64,000 nucleotides of DNA, taken from NCBI GenBank assembly GCA_013398955.1, contig VWPU01000955.1, forward strand, positions 44,701 through 108,700, written 5' to 3'. How positions within the stretch are numbered: position 1 is the first letter of the stretch; the number at the start of each line of letters is the position of its first letter. This document shows, piece by piece, positions 39,390-54,000 of this stretch. The translations under genes were made by a program, and so were the position numbers. The notes under the pieces are model-generated. The model worked only from the letters and a program-made list of their open reading frames with translations. It was not told where the DNA came from and made no database searches. Origin of the DNA: Callaeas wilsoni. Lineage: Eukaryota; Chordata; Aves; Passeriformes; Callaeidae.

Positions 39390-39437
39390 ACTGATTATCT
39401 TTAAGGTCCCTTCCAACCCAAGTTACTCCGTGATTTA
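39390..39437 (+). mobile_element. Short CR1 LINE 3' terminus
   Basis: Only the last part of a CR1 3' end is recognisable: ATCTTTAAGGTCCCTTCCAA followed by CCCAAGTTACTCCGTGATTT, a decayed octamer terminus. The remnant is about 48 bp, in sense orientation on plus, and directly precedes a local tandem duplication. Confidence 0.85.
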
Positions 39438-39451
39438 AAAAATCCCAATGC

Positions 39452-39585
39452 CACCCTGTATAGGGCAGATCCATTGCAGATTTGTCAAGACTTGTTTGAG
39501 TTCTTATATATGACATTTTTCACCCTGTATAGGGCAGATCCATCATTGATTTGTCAAGACTTGAATTCTTATATATGACATTTTT
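39452..39585. repeat. Recent tandem duplication of about 65-69 bp
   Basis: Copy 1 (39452-39520) and copy 2 (39521-39585) both contain CACCCTGTATAGGGCAGATC, TTTGTCAAGACTTG and TTCTTATATATGACATTTTT. They differ by one short replacement (GCAG versus ATTG after the shared CCAT/CAT) and a small indel around TTTGAG/AA. They abut exactly, which suggests a young duplication, just downstream of a CR1 terminus. Confidence 0.93.
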
Positions 39586-40065
39586 ATATTCCCTGTAGCA
39601 AAGCAAGCACAGAAATTAACCTCACTGCTTACAACTTCTCTGATAACTGTGGGTTTCAATGAGATAATTAGGCAAACCAGCTCTCTTCTCACCATAAAAA
39701 CAAAACTTTCTCCTTTTCTTCACCTCCTCTTAGACAGACAAGTTCTATTCCCCTCACAGGGCCTACAAGACAAACCATTACCAAAAAATAAACTTCCCTT
39801 TGGGTTTTTACAAGAGCTATACAGTACATTTGCTGGTTCTTTCAAAGACTGATCTGCCTAAAGCACCACAAACCATTCCCAAGAATATTTCTCCTTAAAA
39901 ATAGGCCAGAAAAATGTGGTGACCATTAACCCGCACACACTGAAGTCTCCATCACGAAACAAGTGTACCCTCTAAAATTACACAGCAAGTCTTTTGGAGA
40001 AAATAAGACAGAATATTCACGGCACCTCAAACAACAGTGCTTTCACTAGATGAAGCACAAAAATT

Positions 40066-40236
40066 TCCAAAACATTGCCCAGAGAAGCTGTGGCTGCCCC
40101 ATCCCTGAAAATGGCCAAAGTCAGGCTGGACATACCTTGGAGCAACCTGGGATAGAGGAAGGTGTCCCTGCCCATGATTTGATGATCTTTAAAGCCCCTT
40201 CCAACCCAAACCATTCCATTACTCTATGATTCAATG
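40066..40236 (+). mobile_element. CR1 LINE 3'-end fragment
   Basis: This is sense orientation on plus: CATTGCCCAGAGAAGCTGTG, GCCCCATCCCTGAAAATGGC, AGGAAGGTGTCCCTGCCCAT and CCCCTTCCAACCCAAACCAT, ending in ACTCTATGATTCAATGA. Compared with a typical CR1 3' end, a short segment after CTGCCCATG (the GCAGGGG part) is missing. The fragment is about 170 bp. Confidence 0.95.
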
Positions 40237-42090
40237 AAGTTCTGCATGTTTAGTTCCACTAATGATTTTAAGAAGTCAGCATCTGAGTATTTCTGTTCAG
40301 GAATACTCCAAGCCAACCTGCACATTACTGCCAAGGAACAGGCACAGAATGAAAGCAAATTCTCAGTGTGCTTGCACAGAACATGTTTGATATCCAGTAA
40401 GCTGAAGCTTACAGTTTCCTCATGCCTCAATACAAAACAAATTAATAATTCATGTTACTAGAGCTAAATAAGAGGTCTTTCATTCACTACAAAATTTTCA
40501 TGCAAATTTGCAAGCCTAAAGTCATGGAGAGAAGACAGAGGTGGTCAGAATTGCAATTCACCCTTTAGAGGACAAAATTTAGACGGATATTCTTAACTCT
40601 ATGGACAGCCAGGTCAGTGTAGAAAAAACATTATTAAAGCAACAGAAACATAAAATACATTCTGGAAGAGAAAAGGAGCTTAGATTTGTCACATTAAAAC
40701 CGGTAAGATGAATGAAAGCATCTTCAGAAAAACAGCTAGGAAATAAGCTTTCTCATGACAGAGATTTACTCCTTTATCCATTTAAAGAGTTTGCAAACTG
40801 CTGCAGCCCCACAATAATATAATAAACATTAATCACAAAGTATGTAGGAAGGTAGGCGATTCTTAGCGAAGAGCTTCTGTCTTTTTCCATGGAGTGTACA
40901 GCCAACTATGCTCTAACGCTTCGTGATGTATTTAGAACATTAACTTGTTTTGAAAATACGTGCATTTTACCCTCCTCTCACAGGAATGAATTGGGAAGAA
41001 GGTGCTGATAAACTGTGACTGCCTCTCAAGATCAGGGCACAGGGAATTCTACCTCCTGCGGTTACAGAGGGCTCGGGGAAGGGGTGCTTCCCACACACAG
41101 AAATTTGGAATCACGTGTATGGAACCAAGAAGCAACAGAAATGTCATCTGATGTGCCCCACTGGTATCAGGACTGTTGAAGATACCATTTGGTTATTATG
41201 TATTTTAACAAAGTTCCAGTTATATGAGTACAGGATGACAACCTCACAGAAGCAGCTCTGGATTCTTTCCTCACTGCAGTTTGTTGACTACATCTGAAGA
41301 GATCTTTTCTGATTTTTTTCTCAGCAATATCCAAATACTCAACAACATTTTGTTTGTTTGCTTTCTTAATGTACCAATCACCAGTATTAAGTAAAAATCT
41401 ATATATTTCCTTCTCACAGCTGCCTGTAGGCCATTAATAGATTAGCTATATATTAGTGTCACTGCTTAGTTCAGGCGACCTAAACAGACAAATTTCTCAA
41501 TTGAGATTTTTTTAAGTGGAGCACAGAGAAATTCATCCTGATATTCTGCAAATTACTAAGAGGAGTGCTACTAAAAAAAAAAAGGTGGGTTTTAAGTCAC
41601 ATGAAAAAGTTTACCCTTTTTAAATGGTGTAAATGCAATTACCTGTGTCTTTCTGAGGTGTCATCGTCAGTAATTTTGACTCCAAAAAACTTACCATGAT
41701 TCTGATCAGTCACAGTTTAATAAACATGAGGCAAACCTGTAAGTGAATAGAGTTGACATCCAGGCCCTAAATCTGTCCACTGACATTTGTATAAAGGAAG
41801 AAAAAAGAAAAAAAAAAAAATGGTCTAGAGCTTCACTGCAATGCAATTCTTCAAAAAGCAACAAAAAGAACCAGCAAAGAGATCCAAACCTTCACCCTAA
41901 CGCAGCTCACACAGCTGCCTACAAGGAGCAGGAGAACATTTGTGTACATTTGTGTGCAGGTCAGATGTCACTCATCCTCACAGCAAATGGAGAAGTTTCT
42001 GCTCATAGCAGCTTTGAGCTATGTGAATTTACTAGAAGAAAAAAATCTTATTTCTGTGAATAAATATCCAAATAGGGTTACAGAGATATT

Positions 42091-42131
42091 TTGGTGGTGG
42101 TGGTTTTCTTGTTGTTGTTATGGGTTTGGGT
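42091..42131. repeat. GGT/GTT imperfect triplet microsatellite
   Basis: TTTGGTGGTGGTGGTTTTC is followed by TTGTTGTTGTTATGGG and a T run. It is an imperfect trinucleotide array in intron 1. Confidence 0.85.
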
Positions 42132-45002
42132 TTTTTTTAAATTTAATTTCCAAGCAGCTGCTCCATCATATTAAAAAAGCTCCACTGAAACTAACAGCCA
42201 AGCAGGAATTGGCCAGAGCTTTGTATATTTGACTAGTACTACATGAAAAATGTTCCTATTCAGCACAAAGTCAGAACAAAAACATTATTTTCCACAAATT
42301 CATGGAGAACAAACTTTCACAACAATTCCAGTGTCACTGCTGTAGACTTGTAAACAATGATTCATGAGTATTTTGAAACAGACTTTCCATCTCATGTTTT
42401 ACCTTCTAAGATTTATTCTGTTCATTCATAATTTTGATCCAATTGGAAAGATTTGGCTGAATTTCAGAGAATTTGAGCACTTTTTATCAACTCAAGGTAG
42501 CTGCAAGACTGCAGCAACCCAGAAAGTTAATCCATCAGGAGACTCCCCAAAGTGCTACATGTTGATGACATTCATCATCACCTACTGCAAAAGATACCAA
42601 GATTTGACAAGAACATTTTGTGCTGACCAGCCAGGCCCTGCTTTCTTCACTCATCTTCTGCATTTATGAGAGGAAGTGCTAAACCCTTAACTCAACATAG
42701 ATGTTCCCTCCAACAAAGGCTGGTACCTTCAGCTTCGCCCCATTCACATCCCACCAGTATTATTTCCACATCTTCCTTTTTAGTAGGCTGCTTGCTTACA
42801 TAATGCTGCCCATTGAAAGCAAAAATTAGTAGATTATAGTGTCGGGTTTCATTTATGGAGATTGTGCTTGGTTTGTCATTTAACGTAAAAAGAGTTCGTT
42901 TCATTTAAAGCATGGATATAAAAATTAGTTAAGACAAAACAAATGCAGACTGCAGCAGCCAGCTGGGCTCAGTGGCTAGGAAAGCTTATTAGGCAAAGCA
43001 CATGCTTTTAGCTAGAACACACCTCTGCATTCCAAAAAGAAATCCCAGCAGGACAGCAAGCTTTCGCAACACCAGGATAAGAAAAGCAAGCAGAAAAACT
43101 CCCAGGCTGTTAATTACAGTGAAAGTCTATCTCATAATATCAGTAGCAGATCTTTCTCTCTCTTTTCCTCTCTATTTAAAGGGCAGAATAAACCAAACCC
43201 AAGGCACCTCCACTTTTGCCATTTGACTCGCCATGTTTCACAGAGAAGCCTGTCTCACCTACCCTCTGCTGCTCCGAAGGAAGGTGTTGGAAGGGCTGCA
43301 GAAGAAAGGGTCAAAACACTATTAAAGTGCAGGAACTAAACCAAGCCCTCCTTCCTTGATGTAAAGCATGAAAACATAATGTGGGCATTAGACAATCTGT
43401 CTGTGTAAACACCAGTTTCTTCCTGAATTGATTAGGTTTCATGAAATTCTAAAGCTTCTGTTAAAATATGAGAGATGGAAATGGAAGATGGTATTTCAGT
43501 TGAAGTGCTACCCAGTCCTGGTGAGATGAAAATCCATCTGCCTTCATGCTACCAAATAAATCAAATTCTGTGTATTCAAGAGTGTGTGAAAAGTACAAAA
43601 AAAGGGCCAAACAAACCAGAACAACTCCTCAACGCTGTACCCCATAAAAGACTCATCTTACAGAGCAACTGGGGAGTTCCAAGAACTATTTCTGGTAGCC
43701 AGCTCCAAGCAGTTGTTAGTCATCTTTCAAAACGGTCACAGCTTTTAACCTAAATAATTGAAAATCAGAACTCAACTTTTAAAAAATCCTAAAACTATTC
43801 CAGCTCTTGAAACTATTCACAGTTCTGCAGAACACAGACCGTCAAGACAGAACATTTTCAACATCATGCCACCTCTTCATTCCACAATGCATCTTTCTGA
43901 CAGTACTTCAGAACTCATAATATGCACATTGCCTCACATTCTCACAAAATGCTCTTTAAACCAGAATACAAGAACTCAAGTTACAAGACAGAAAAGCAAA
44001 ATGTTTAAAGATGTCAAAGAATATCTTGAAATTACATCCAAACCAAAAATGCTTACAAAGCTTAGCAACAAAGACCTGATTTTAAAAAGAAACACAAATG
44101 GGTTCACCTTCAGCAGATTTAACTCACACTGACCTCACACGAGCCAGGTAAGTGAAGTACTCAAACACATTCCAGGTGCCCTATAAGCAAGAAAAAGTAG
44201 TATGCTACATAATACATAACATTTTCCACCTCTTTTTTTGTGAAGACATTAAGGTTTCTATAAGAGATTTAATTTTGTCCACTGCCAGAGAGCTAGAACA
44301 GTACTTGGATGTAAAAGACAATTTGCCTGTCAAAGTTAATAAATGACTCCAGTTATTCTTTCATTAATCACACAGAAATTAAGGATGCAGAGAAAAGATT
44401 CTCTAAGAGAGGGGAGATTTTTCAGAAACTTTACAGGCAAGTTCAAGTGGTTTTCATCAGTCCTGCGAATCCATTCCATGGCACTTCTTCCTCAGTAATG
44501 AAATAATTGAAATTAACGGACCAAAAGCCTTAATCAGAGCAGGACTTCCTGATATCTCATTTCTGATAATCAAGTGATGGCAGTGGTAACTGATGAGGGA
44601 AACAGGAGTACAGTGATATCTACACGTGTTTAACCCAAAATCTGCATTGGGACTTTCCAGTTCACCATTCCCAGGTAAAACTCGGAGAAAAGATTTATCA
44701 GCTCTATTAATATTCCACATGACCCTTTGAACAAGTGTTTGCACAGCAAATTCATCACCAGAGTCCTGCTAGAGACAAGTCAACTGACAACACTAAAAAG
44801 CAACAAGGAGGAAAAAAATCCACATAGTGGACAGGTCAGGAATACTATGAAGAAAGAGGGAAAATAGAACTCTACTCAATATGACAACTTCTTAGATCAA
44901 AACTGTTCCAGCCCACTCAGCTCCCCTTTCCTTCATTGGCTTTTGGGAAACTCCGCATTTTGGAAGGAACTATCATCCTTCTCAAATGAAAATACAATTT
45001 AT

Positions 45003-45030
45003 GTACATATATACACACACACATATGTAT
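45003..45030. repeat. TA/CA dinucleotide microsatellite with palindromic ends
   Basis: A short ACACACACAC core is flanked by TACATAT on the left and ATATGTA on the right, which are reverse complements. It is a short simple repeat in intron 1. Confidence 0.85.
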
Positions 45031-48000
45031 AATGTGTTAAAAAACGTAACCATTCTACTTAGAAGAAAGAAAACAGACTTTAAATCTTAATTTCCTGCAA
45101 AGATGGTTTCAGAACACAATTTATATACTCTTAACATTGAGCACATACCAAGGACCAGGAACACACTGCAATTTCAATTAAAAATAATACCTTAACACGA
45201 GAATAGTCTGTATAATGGGAAAATACACAGGTTTTTTGTAGAGGCCTTGATCTATTTACATCTCCTTATATTTATGCCATGGATATAGAGTAGTTCACAT
45301 TGCATCCTTGGACAGAAGCAGATTCTGTAAGAGCAGGGAGACCTTTACAAAGAGATAAATGCACAAGGAGAAACCATAAGCCATCACTGGAACACATGCA
45401 CTTGACAAATTAGGAGCACGTGGCATTTCAGGAATAACAGTGCCTACAAAAGATGCTTGAAAGAAGAGAAGAAGTCAGTCTGCTTATGCATTCCAGGTGA
45501 TTGCCAGCAACTCCTCATGCACATGGCACTGATTCATTCACACACGACAGGCAGAACTACGCTTCTGTCACATTTGTCAAGCAGAAAAAGATGTAACTTA
45601 GCTTCTACCTGACAATAGCAAATACTGAGCCCACAGAATGTCCATTAACACTAATAATTAAGATAAGTAGTGTTTCATTTAGCAAAAGGGCATCTATACA
45701 GCAAAGCTGCAGACAGCTTCAGAAAAAGAATTACTCAGATATAATTTAGAGTCTATTTTATCAGAAGTGTGAGGGTATTTGGCGCACATGCACTTTTGTG
45801 CGAAGCAGAACACAGAAAACTTCAGTTGTATAAATATAATAATCATGTGATTTAAATAATCTCTTTGGAAAGCAAAAACCATGTATCTGAAGACTCCCAA
45901 CTAGAAAAAAGACACTAATGAAAATTGGAACATGCATTGGTGAAATAAATTGCTTTTTAACTCCTATCGCAAACTAAATTCATCTTTTAATCAGAGAATA
46001 AGACAACAAACACCGGCAGCCAAACACATCCAAAGAAATTACAAAAAAGGATAAAGGGAAAAAACATCATGCATATGGTCTAGCTCTGCTGCTCTGACAA
46101 AACACAGCAGACCTTGAAGCCTCTTTAATTGATCGTTAAATTAGTGAACCTGAGCCTTAAAAAGGCAGAGAAAGAACAGATTCTGTACTATACTGGATAC
46201 CACACACCTTGAAGCATCTCCTATTACCATTCTCCACTTTTCCTGCCCAACGTTAAGCAAATCACCAGTGACTGTATGGGTGTGGGTTTTTAACATATAT
46301 ACACACACCAAAAAACCCTAATTAAACTTTGAAAATAAAAATCCACGACAATGATTCTGTGCAATGAAACGAAGGATTAAAACCTCAAAATTCAAACTGA
46401 GACTTTCAAAAGTTAACATCTGGAAATGCATTTATATAGAAAAAAAAACCAACCAACCCAAACCCTGAGCTCCACTCAACAACATCATCACAAAAAAGAA
46501 GTAAGTGCTCTTACAGAATTCTAAATACCAAACTACATTTCCTCATCGTACATTCTGGTCTCTCATGATAGGAGATGAAGTTTAATAGGAGCTTGTCATG
46601 AGGTACTGGGATTGAAAGAAAGAAATTCTACAACCATTTACAATAATTATTTGCATTTTTAGTAAAACAATAGATGAAGTCACAGTATTATTAACTCTGA
46701 TATAACAGAGCAGTGACTGTTCAGTGGACCAGAACTCGGTCACTGAATGCAGACTGATTGGAACAACCTGAGGAACATTTTTCTTCTTTTATGGTTAAGA
46801 CAATACCATGGAGAAGGGGAAAACTACCACAAGCAATTACTAAACCAGCCTTTGCATACATTTTTTGACTTTTTAAAATTAATTACCTACACAATATCTG
46901 CATATAAAACACCAAATCAATGTGAGACTGCCTGATAGATGAGACAAAACAGTGCAGAAAGTTTAATGAACCACAGGCTTAAGAAAGAACCAACCACATA
47001 CTTCAAACGCACAGACTGCTGGAAAAACTAATAAAATTAATGCTTTGTTTGTTGAATGTACATGAATTACAATTACAGTTTTATTGCTTTGTATTTGTTC
47101 AAATATACCCCAGTGTTCCTTTACACAAACCTACGCTTCAAAAAAAATCAATGGAGTAATCAGAAAAGCTGTAGAGAATTAGTGCATTGAGTAACATTTC
47201 CATAATTTCTCCTAAGAAATGATTAACAGACATTAGATACCATGAGCAGTGCTTTTGAGAGACTTAAGGATATACTCATTTGGTTTTCCAATTGAAGAAA
47301 AGAGTTCTCATTTCCAACTGGCTTCCCATCAGCCAATATGTTACTTCAAGACTCTCCAAGAATAAGGAGTATTGGTACAATCAAGAAATCTTACATGCTA
47401 CTACAGCACCAAGTGAAATGGCTTCGAGTTGCAGACTGATAGAAAAAGTTTCCTTTGTTATGTGGTTTTAGATTTGAATTTCAACATATGCATTTTAAAA
47501 AAAGGACAAAAAAGCAAGAAGGTCCATCCCCAGGAAAGAGCTGTTACTTCCCTCTGAGCTGAGTCTACACCGTAATTTCTGCTGACTTTACTACGTCCTT
47601 CAGGGAAACCAAACCTGGCCAACAGAGCCTGTGCCAAGGCCTCATGTTAACAATCGTGTGCAGAACACATTGCTGGGATGGGCAGAATCAAACACTACCC
47701 CGACAGAACCAGCCTGAAATGCTATTTTCTCCTTCAGGTCTGGAGGGATCATTACACCTGAACAGAACTCTGGGTTGTTCTACCACACTCCAGTAGGTAG
47801 TTACTAGTGAATTCCCTGCCATATCCTCACTGCTCACACCAGGGGATTCCTGAACCACCAACATATTCAAAATACTCTTCCCTCTTCATCTCCCCACCCA
47901 AAACAAAGAGGCTGTGTCTCCAACTCTTCCACCTTCCCTCGCTTTGTACGAGACGTTGTACAGGCTTCCATCTCTCATTATTTTCCATTTACTTACTTTC

Positions 48001-51000
48001 CATATAGAAACTGAAAGTTTTTCTCTTGTGTTAGAAGGTCATTATTTATATCAAGCAGAAGACTGAGTTACAGAGAAGCCCAATAAGCCAATGTTCAGAC
48101 AGCAGCAAGGGCTCTGTGGGTCCTGCCTTCCCTTCTCAATTTCAGTTCTCTCTCCAAATGAACGTGGATGGCCTGCTGGAATCCACAGCTTCCCCTTAAG
48201 CAGGGAATCCATCTGATGCAATCTCACGAGTTACCACGTTGCATTCCAACAAGGAAACATCATCAAAAGGTAGGACTCCCCAAGCTCTGCCCCAAAGCTG
48301 TAAATGACTGAGGTCTGAAATCAATCGGTTCAAGCAAACAGATCAGCTTGTCCCCCAACTGAACAACTGAATTTGGGAGGAGGGAACAGCTGGACTTGAA
48401 GATCTCAAACTGCAGTCTCACTGGGAAAGAGGGAAGTAACATATTTAACACTTGTTCTCCTTCTTCCCCATATCACACAAACCTTAACGGTTTTCAGAAA
48501 CTTTTAATTATTTATTGCCCTGAACATACTAACAAATATTCTTTGGCAGATGAGACACATTTTTGCACATTCTTCCATGGATCTAGCCTGTCCCAGCTTC
48601 CAAAACTCAAGACAGACTTACCAACACTTAGGGAAAACATTAGCTAATATACAGCAGCTCATTAAAGCTCCAAATCCCTCATCAAAGTTAACATACCAGC
48701 AGACATTTGTGTGTGCTTGGCATTGCTAAAAAGAAAGGAAAAAAAAAAGACATTGTATTTGCTATTAAAAATAACCACAGTGCAATCTGAATGTTGGTAA
48801 GAACAGAAAACTCATCTGTCAATTTGTTCTAAACAAATTCCTGTTCCTGCACTCACGGAAACGGTACCAGGAATAAATTCAACATCTACAATGCACAGAT
48901 TGAGCCTCAATCCATCACCTGGATGTGGCGGTGTAGGCCAGAAACAGAACAGGGAACTCAACCTTTCTCCCCTCAGCTCCAAAGAGCTGTGCAGGCTACC
49001 TCAGCAACAGCAACAGCAACTGTCTGGGCTCTTAAAGCCCCTGCACATGGAAAAATGAAAGGCTGATACATACACAAACCACAACTGGGATAGGGCGGGA
49101 TAAGGGGAAACACGGGAATGAGGGAGAAAATGAATTATAAAGTCTTTTATCTGAACAAAAGCCAGAATTTCCTTGGCATATTGCTCTTGAAAAACCAGTT
49201 AAGAGCTTGAAGCAAAACCAAGGGACTCTTCAGGAGAGTATTACAATTGCAAATCACCAGTAATCTCACATAGATTAGAGCAAAAATATTCCATGAGATC
49301 CAGTACAGATTTCTAGTCCTGATCTCTTGCTTTGTCTCCATGGTTATAAACATGGGCGGTGTTCTGGGGACCAATACATGGCCTTTAGACTTTACTGCAG
49401 GATTAAAAAAGCATTTGAGAGCACTGAGGCCTCAGGCCTTCTGAGAGTACCTTAAATTGCTGAAAAGCTCTCCCTGCCAAGCAAAGAGGTGATTTGCTCA
49501 GGTCTAAAAGAAGCCCTTCCTAGTTCTGATTTTCAGGGCAGTGTTTCCTGTGATCTGGAAGTGCAAAGAATTGAGGCACAAGGAATGAAAAGCAGGGGAG
49601 CGCTGCATGACACACAATGTGTGGGTAATAATAGCCTCTCCAACACTGCATTTTGTCCTATGGGAACACATTCATAATAGTGTAACTTCTGTGGCACCTT
49701 CTCTTAAAATACAAGAGAGGATAAAATTATTGGTGATGCAATGCGCAGCCACTGGATATGATGAGATTTATGCTGGAAATACACTGGGAAAAATGGATTT
49801 ATGTCTGACTAAACAGTCAGTAAATCTCACCTCCCTAGTAATCAGACACGACCGTGTCCAAAATGTAATGGAGACCTCTGTGAAAAAACCAACATAACTT
49901 GCATTTTTCTACAGCACATATAGAAGAGCAAATGTTAAGTTGTTATGGGGGACTTAGATCCTGTACCAAAAACTCACTTATTTTCCTCTTCGAGGCTCTA
50001 CGTCTCAGATATAACTAAATCAAACATCATCTTTAGGCCGGTGCATAGATCCGATGATATCCGGAGTTCACAAAGGTTCTCCTGCTTTTGAGAGATCCTA
50101 AGGATACAGATGGCAGAGGCTACAGTTCTTCAGAACTGAGCCAACATAGTCACTAGCTCTTAAAGCAAACACAGAACTTCCACAGCACCCAACTATGGCA
50201 GAGAACACAACCGAAACAGCAAGGAAGACACTGTTAATTTCCTTTTTAAATTACCCTCAACCCTACCTTAAAAGCTTCCCTTCCTCTTTATACTGAACAC
50301 AAACCAGAACTTCCCTACAAGAAAAACCAGAAAAATTAGCCACAATCAGAAGTTCATCCACCTCTTTACTAGTGTTACACAGGAATGTGTTTCAGTGTAT
50401 AATAGCTTTTCCTCCCTGAAGTCAGAACGGCCATAAAAAGGGGGGAGGGGAGGCTGATTGCACGAGTTCTGCAGCATCTGGCTATGCAATAAGACTCTTG
50501 AAATAATTTTCTCTAGTGTAGCATATAGCCAACAAATCTGGCAAGAAGCAACTTTCAGCATGTGTTGCTGTGACAGCAATGAATTATCACCCCAGTCTGC
50601 AGCAAGATTAACACTTACAACCTTGGCATGAGGAACAGTCTGCTCAGACTCTGTGTCAGGAGTAGTGCTCCATGCTTAGGCTCAAAAGGGTGGGCTCACG
50701 TTAAGAAATTAAGAGCACAGAAATGTAGACATTTGTCTAAACTGTAAACAAACAGATAATTTCTAGGGAAAAAGGCAGTGTACAGCCTGAGAAGTAGGAA
50801 CATGAAGGAAAGGTCATGGTATGGAAGAAAAAAGAAAAAAGCAGCCATTGAAAACAAGGTACTGTCTGTCACAGAGGATGTGCTCCAAAGAACAGATATA
50901 GAACAAAAATTAGGAAACAATGCACCAGATTCCTCCTGCTTAACACCAAAACATTGAAGTATCCAGTCAAACCAAGCTGATATGAAATAAGTGACTCTGA

Positions 51001-54000
51001 AAGCTTGGTGTGATCACTGTGTCCAACTCAGGACATGACCCGTGGTTACTTTGTCAGAACTTGTGTGCTCGGCAGCAGAACACACCATTACCTGTGAGTT
51101 AAGGGCAGGTTCAAAACCATCTTCGGCCTCACTGGAGGGTCAGAGAGGAAATTACAGCAAAAACCATCTCTGCTAAGAAGTAGACTCCTGGTCATCCATT
51201 CCACTTTTCCAGCTAACTGACCACAAAGCAAAGAGACATGGAAACAAAGCTCCTTAAGTTCTTAAACCAAAAACTGCAGAGGGAAGTGAAGGACAAAGAT
51301 GGTTTTGAACCTGCCCTTCCTGCTTGAACACTCACCATACTTAGACCTCCTTTTGCTCTGCAGAACTGACAGGACTATAAAGCATGACTTCTGCTCTTTG
51401 ATCTGGTTTGCTAAATTTTTTTCAATAAACAGTTTGGAGATTCTGCCAATCATCAATTTCAATTCTAATGCAATCTCTTTGCTTCATGAACCAGAAGAAA
51501 AGTACATTAATGCTGTTAAGAGTTGATTTCACATATTGTGTGTTCTACTTTCCAGACCTTAACTTGAAGGAACTACTTTAAGAAGTTAAGCAGTGTGAGT
51601 TGAAACATATGAATTAGTGAGGTTAAGAGATTCAGCACTGAGGAAGAGCAGGACAAAAGGATTTCACGTCTTGAAAGAAAACTAATTCACTATCTATCAG
51701 TAGTAGCTGGATATAAGAGTATTTAAAGTGACAGGAACAGTCTTGCAGGCATCACACTCAGCAAGGGTTTACATAGAACAGAGCTTTCTGCATGACAAAA
51801 GGAAAATGTCACAATTTCCATGAAAAGCTTTATTTCAGATACCTGTAAGTAGATATAACACACCTGCAAAAGAGAGAATTAAGAGAACAGTATGTGCTGA
51901 GAATTTTGTAAGGAAGCTATTACAAGTCATTTACTGCCTTGCTAGGAAATTACCTCCAATTCCCTGAGATTTGAAGCTTCTCCAAGTAAAAAGGTAGCAA
52001 AAATATTGTGTAGCAAAGAGGAGAACACACTGAGTAGAAACAGTTTCTGTAACTGAAGGTCACTTTGAAAAAATTTACTTTGTAAAAAAAACAGGGAAAT
52101 GCATCTAAAGCCTTTAAACTATTTCTCACCATACATTTCTTCCCACTGCTTCATTACTTCAAGCTGGTGTATCTTTCATGATAGACTCAGCCTTAAATCA
52201 CTTGCCTTGCTAATACAAGACTAAAAGATGACTCTGAAACCTCTGTCATGTCCTAAGAGCTCACAAAAACACCATCATTCTCTCGTCAAGAGCAGAGATA
52301 AATACTGTTTAGGCTGGAATATGGTAACTACCACTTCCTGTGATCCATCCTCCTTGTAGTTCACTCCTCTAGCACAATCATCAGGGCAAGGGAGCTACAA
52401 GGCACATCCTTCCTTGCCTATTCCCACTCATATCCAACAGTTCTGGAGATAGACAGGGAGAGTTGTCTCAAAATATATTGTTCTTCCAATAAGTCCTTTG
52501 TACATACTATCAAGTTGAGTTTATTACTTTATTTAAATCAGACACTTGAAATATCTGCCCAAAATAGTCCCATGTGCCTCAGCTTGGGGGGGTTTTCAGC
52601 TGCAATTCTGCATGGTGGGTTATACCAACTACCTGTGCAGCAAATGCCACCACAGTAAAATCTAGGCTTGGCAGCTATTTTGGGCTGCTGGATTAGAAGT
52701 GTGAGCTGCATTAATGGGTCAATAAGAACAAAGCCTTCTGGGTCAAGAGAGTGAAGAAACACTGGGTGTATCTCAGCTCCTCTACAAAATAAATGTCTGT
52801 TTGAGCAGCCACCAGAGAATTCGATTCTTGTAAGAGTTTCATCTATTTACTGTCCTCATCTCCACAAATGGGAATATTCAAACACATGGGTTTGTGGGGT
52901 CCATCTTGTGCAGATGAGGTTATTCAACTCTGACAAAGCTTGTCCTGGAATACAAAACAAGCCACAAGGTTGAATACAATGCAGTAACACCAACAACTGA
53001 TTTCAATGGTATTCTAAGAAACAGATTTCTTTCAATAAAAACTATAAAGTCAACTAGGCAAATGAAGAGATTAAAACTTCTGCTTTTATTTTTGAGCATA
53101 TCTGAAGCTGTCATTTCAGACAGCAGAATGAAGGGGTTTGGGGTTTGTTTCATTTTAATGAAAAAACAAAAAATATCAGCATTAACAAGCTTTTTCTAGT
53201 CTGATTATCTTATGGATAACGGCATTTTTTGGTAGTCAGGAAAAAAAACAGGACAACATATCAGGAATCACCACACTTAATCAAATTGAAAAAATCTGTC
53301 TCAATACTGAGCATCTGTACATGCTATGGAATTGAACATTTCACAGATACAGTACAGAAGCATAAACGAGGAAAAAGGAGATGCTAACATATTGAAAATG
53401 TTTAATAGCTGAATATTGTATTAGGAATCCACTCCAAAAAAAAAGCCCAACAGATGCCCTAGCCCAGTCCTTTCCAGGGCTGCACCAGTGCAGGAGTAAC
53501 TGAGTCCCAGGACAGCCCTTTCTCAGGGATCCTGGCGGGGCTGCAGAGGCTGCACCTCTCCACGACCCCGGGAAGCACTTTTGGCTTTCACTGCAGTGCT
53601 GCTGTCTCCATCTGGCACAGCGGCCCCGCAGGGCTCCAGCCAGCTGGCACCGCTCGGAACAGCCTTGGGGCTGCTCCACACTGCACAAGGGAGGAGGCCA
53701 GAGGAAAACCAGCACCATAAAGAGATAATTTACAGTCCCATTATCCCATCATCCTCAACTAGATGCAGCAGGAGCATGATCTAGGCACATGCCCCATGAC
53801 CATACGGTTTAAACAAACAAAAAAAAGTTCCACAGCTTACTAGAGTTTGATTATAAAAGACGGAAATCTTAACTTAGGGACGGGCCTATTTAATGAAGGA
53901 CACAAGTGGCTCATAACTTGATTAGTTGGAAAAACACTATTCATTTCATTAAATTAAACATAATATGAAAAGTGGATTTGCTGTAATAGCTGATCACAGA

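Noticed and set aside
43758..44132. 124-codon plus-strand open frame
   Set aside because: No domain or family resemblance is visible, and it is antisense in intron 1. It is consistent with a chance frame in AT-rich DNA.
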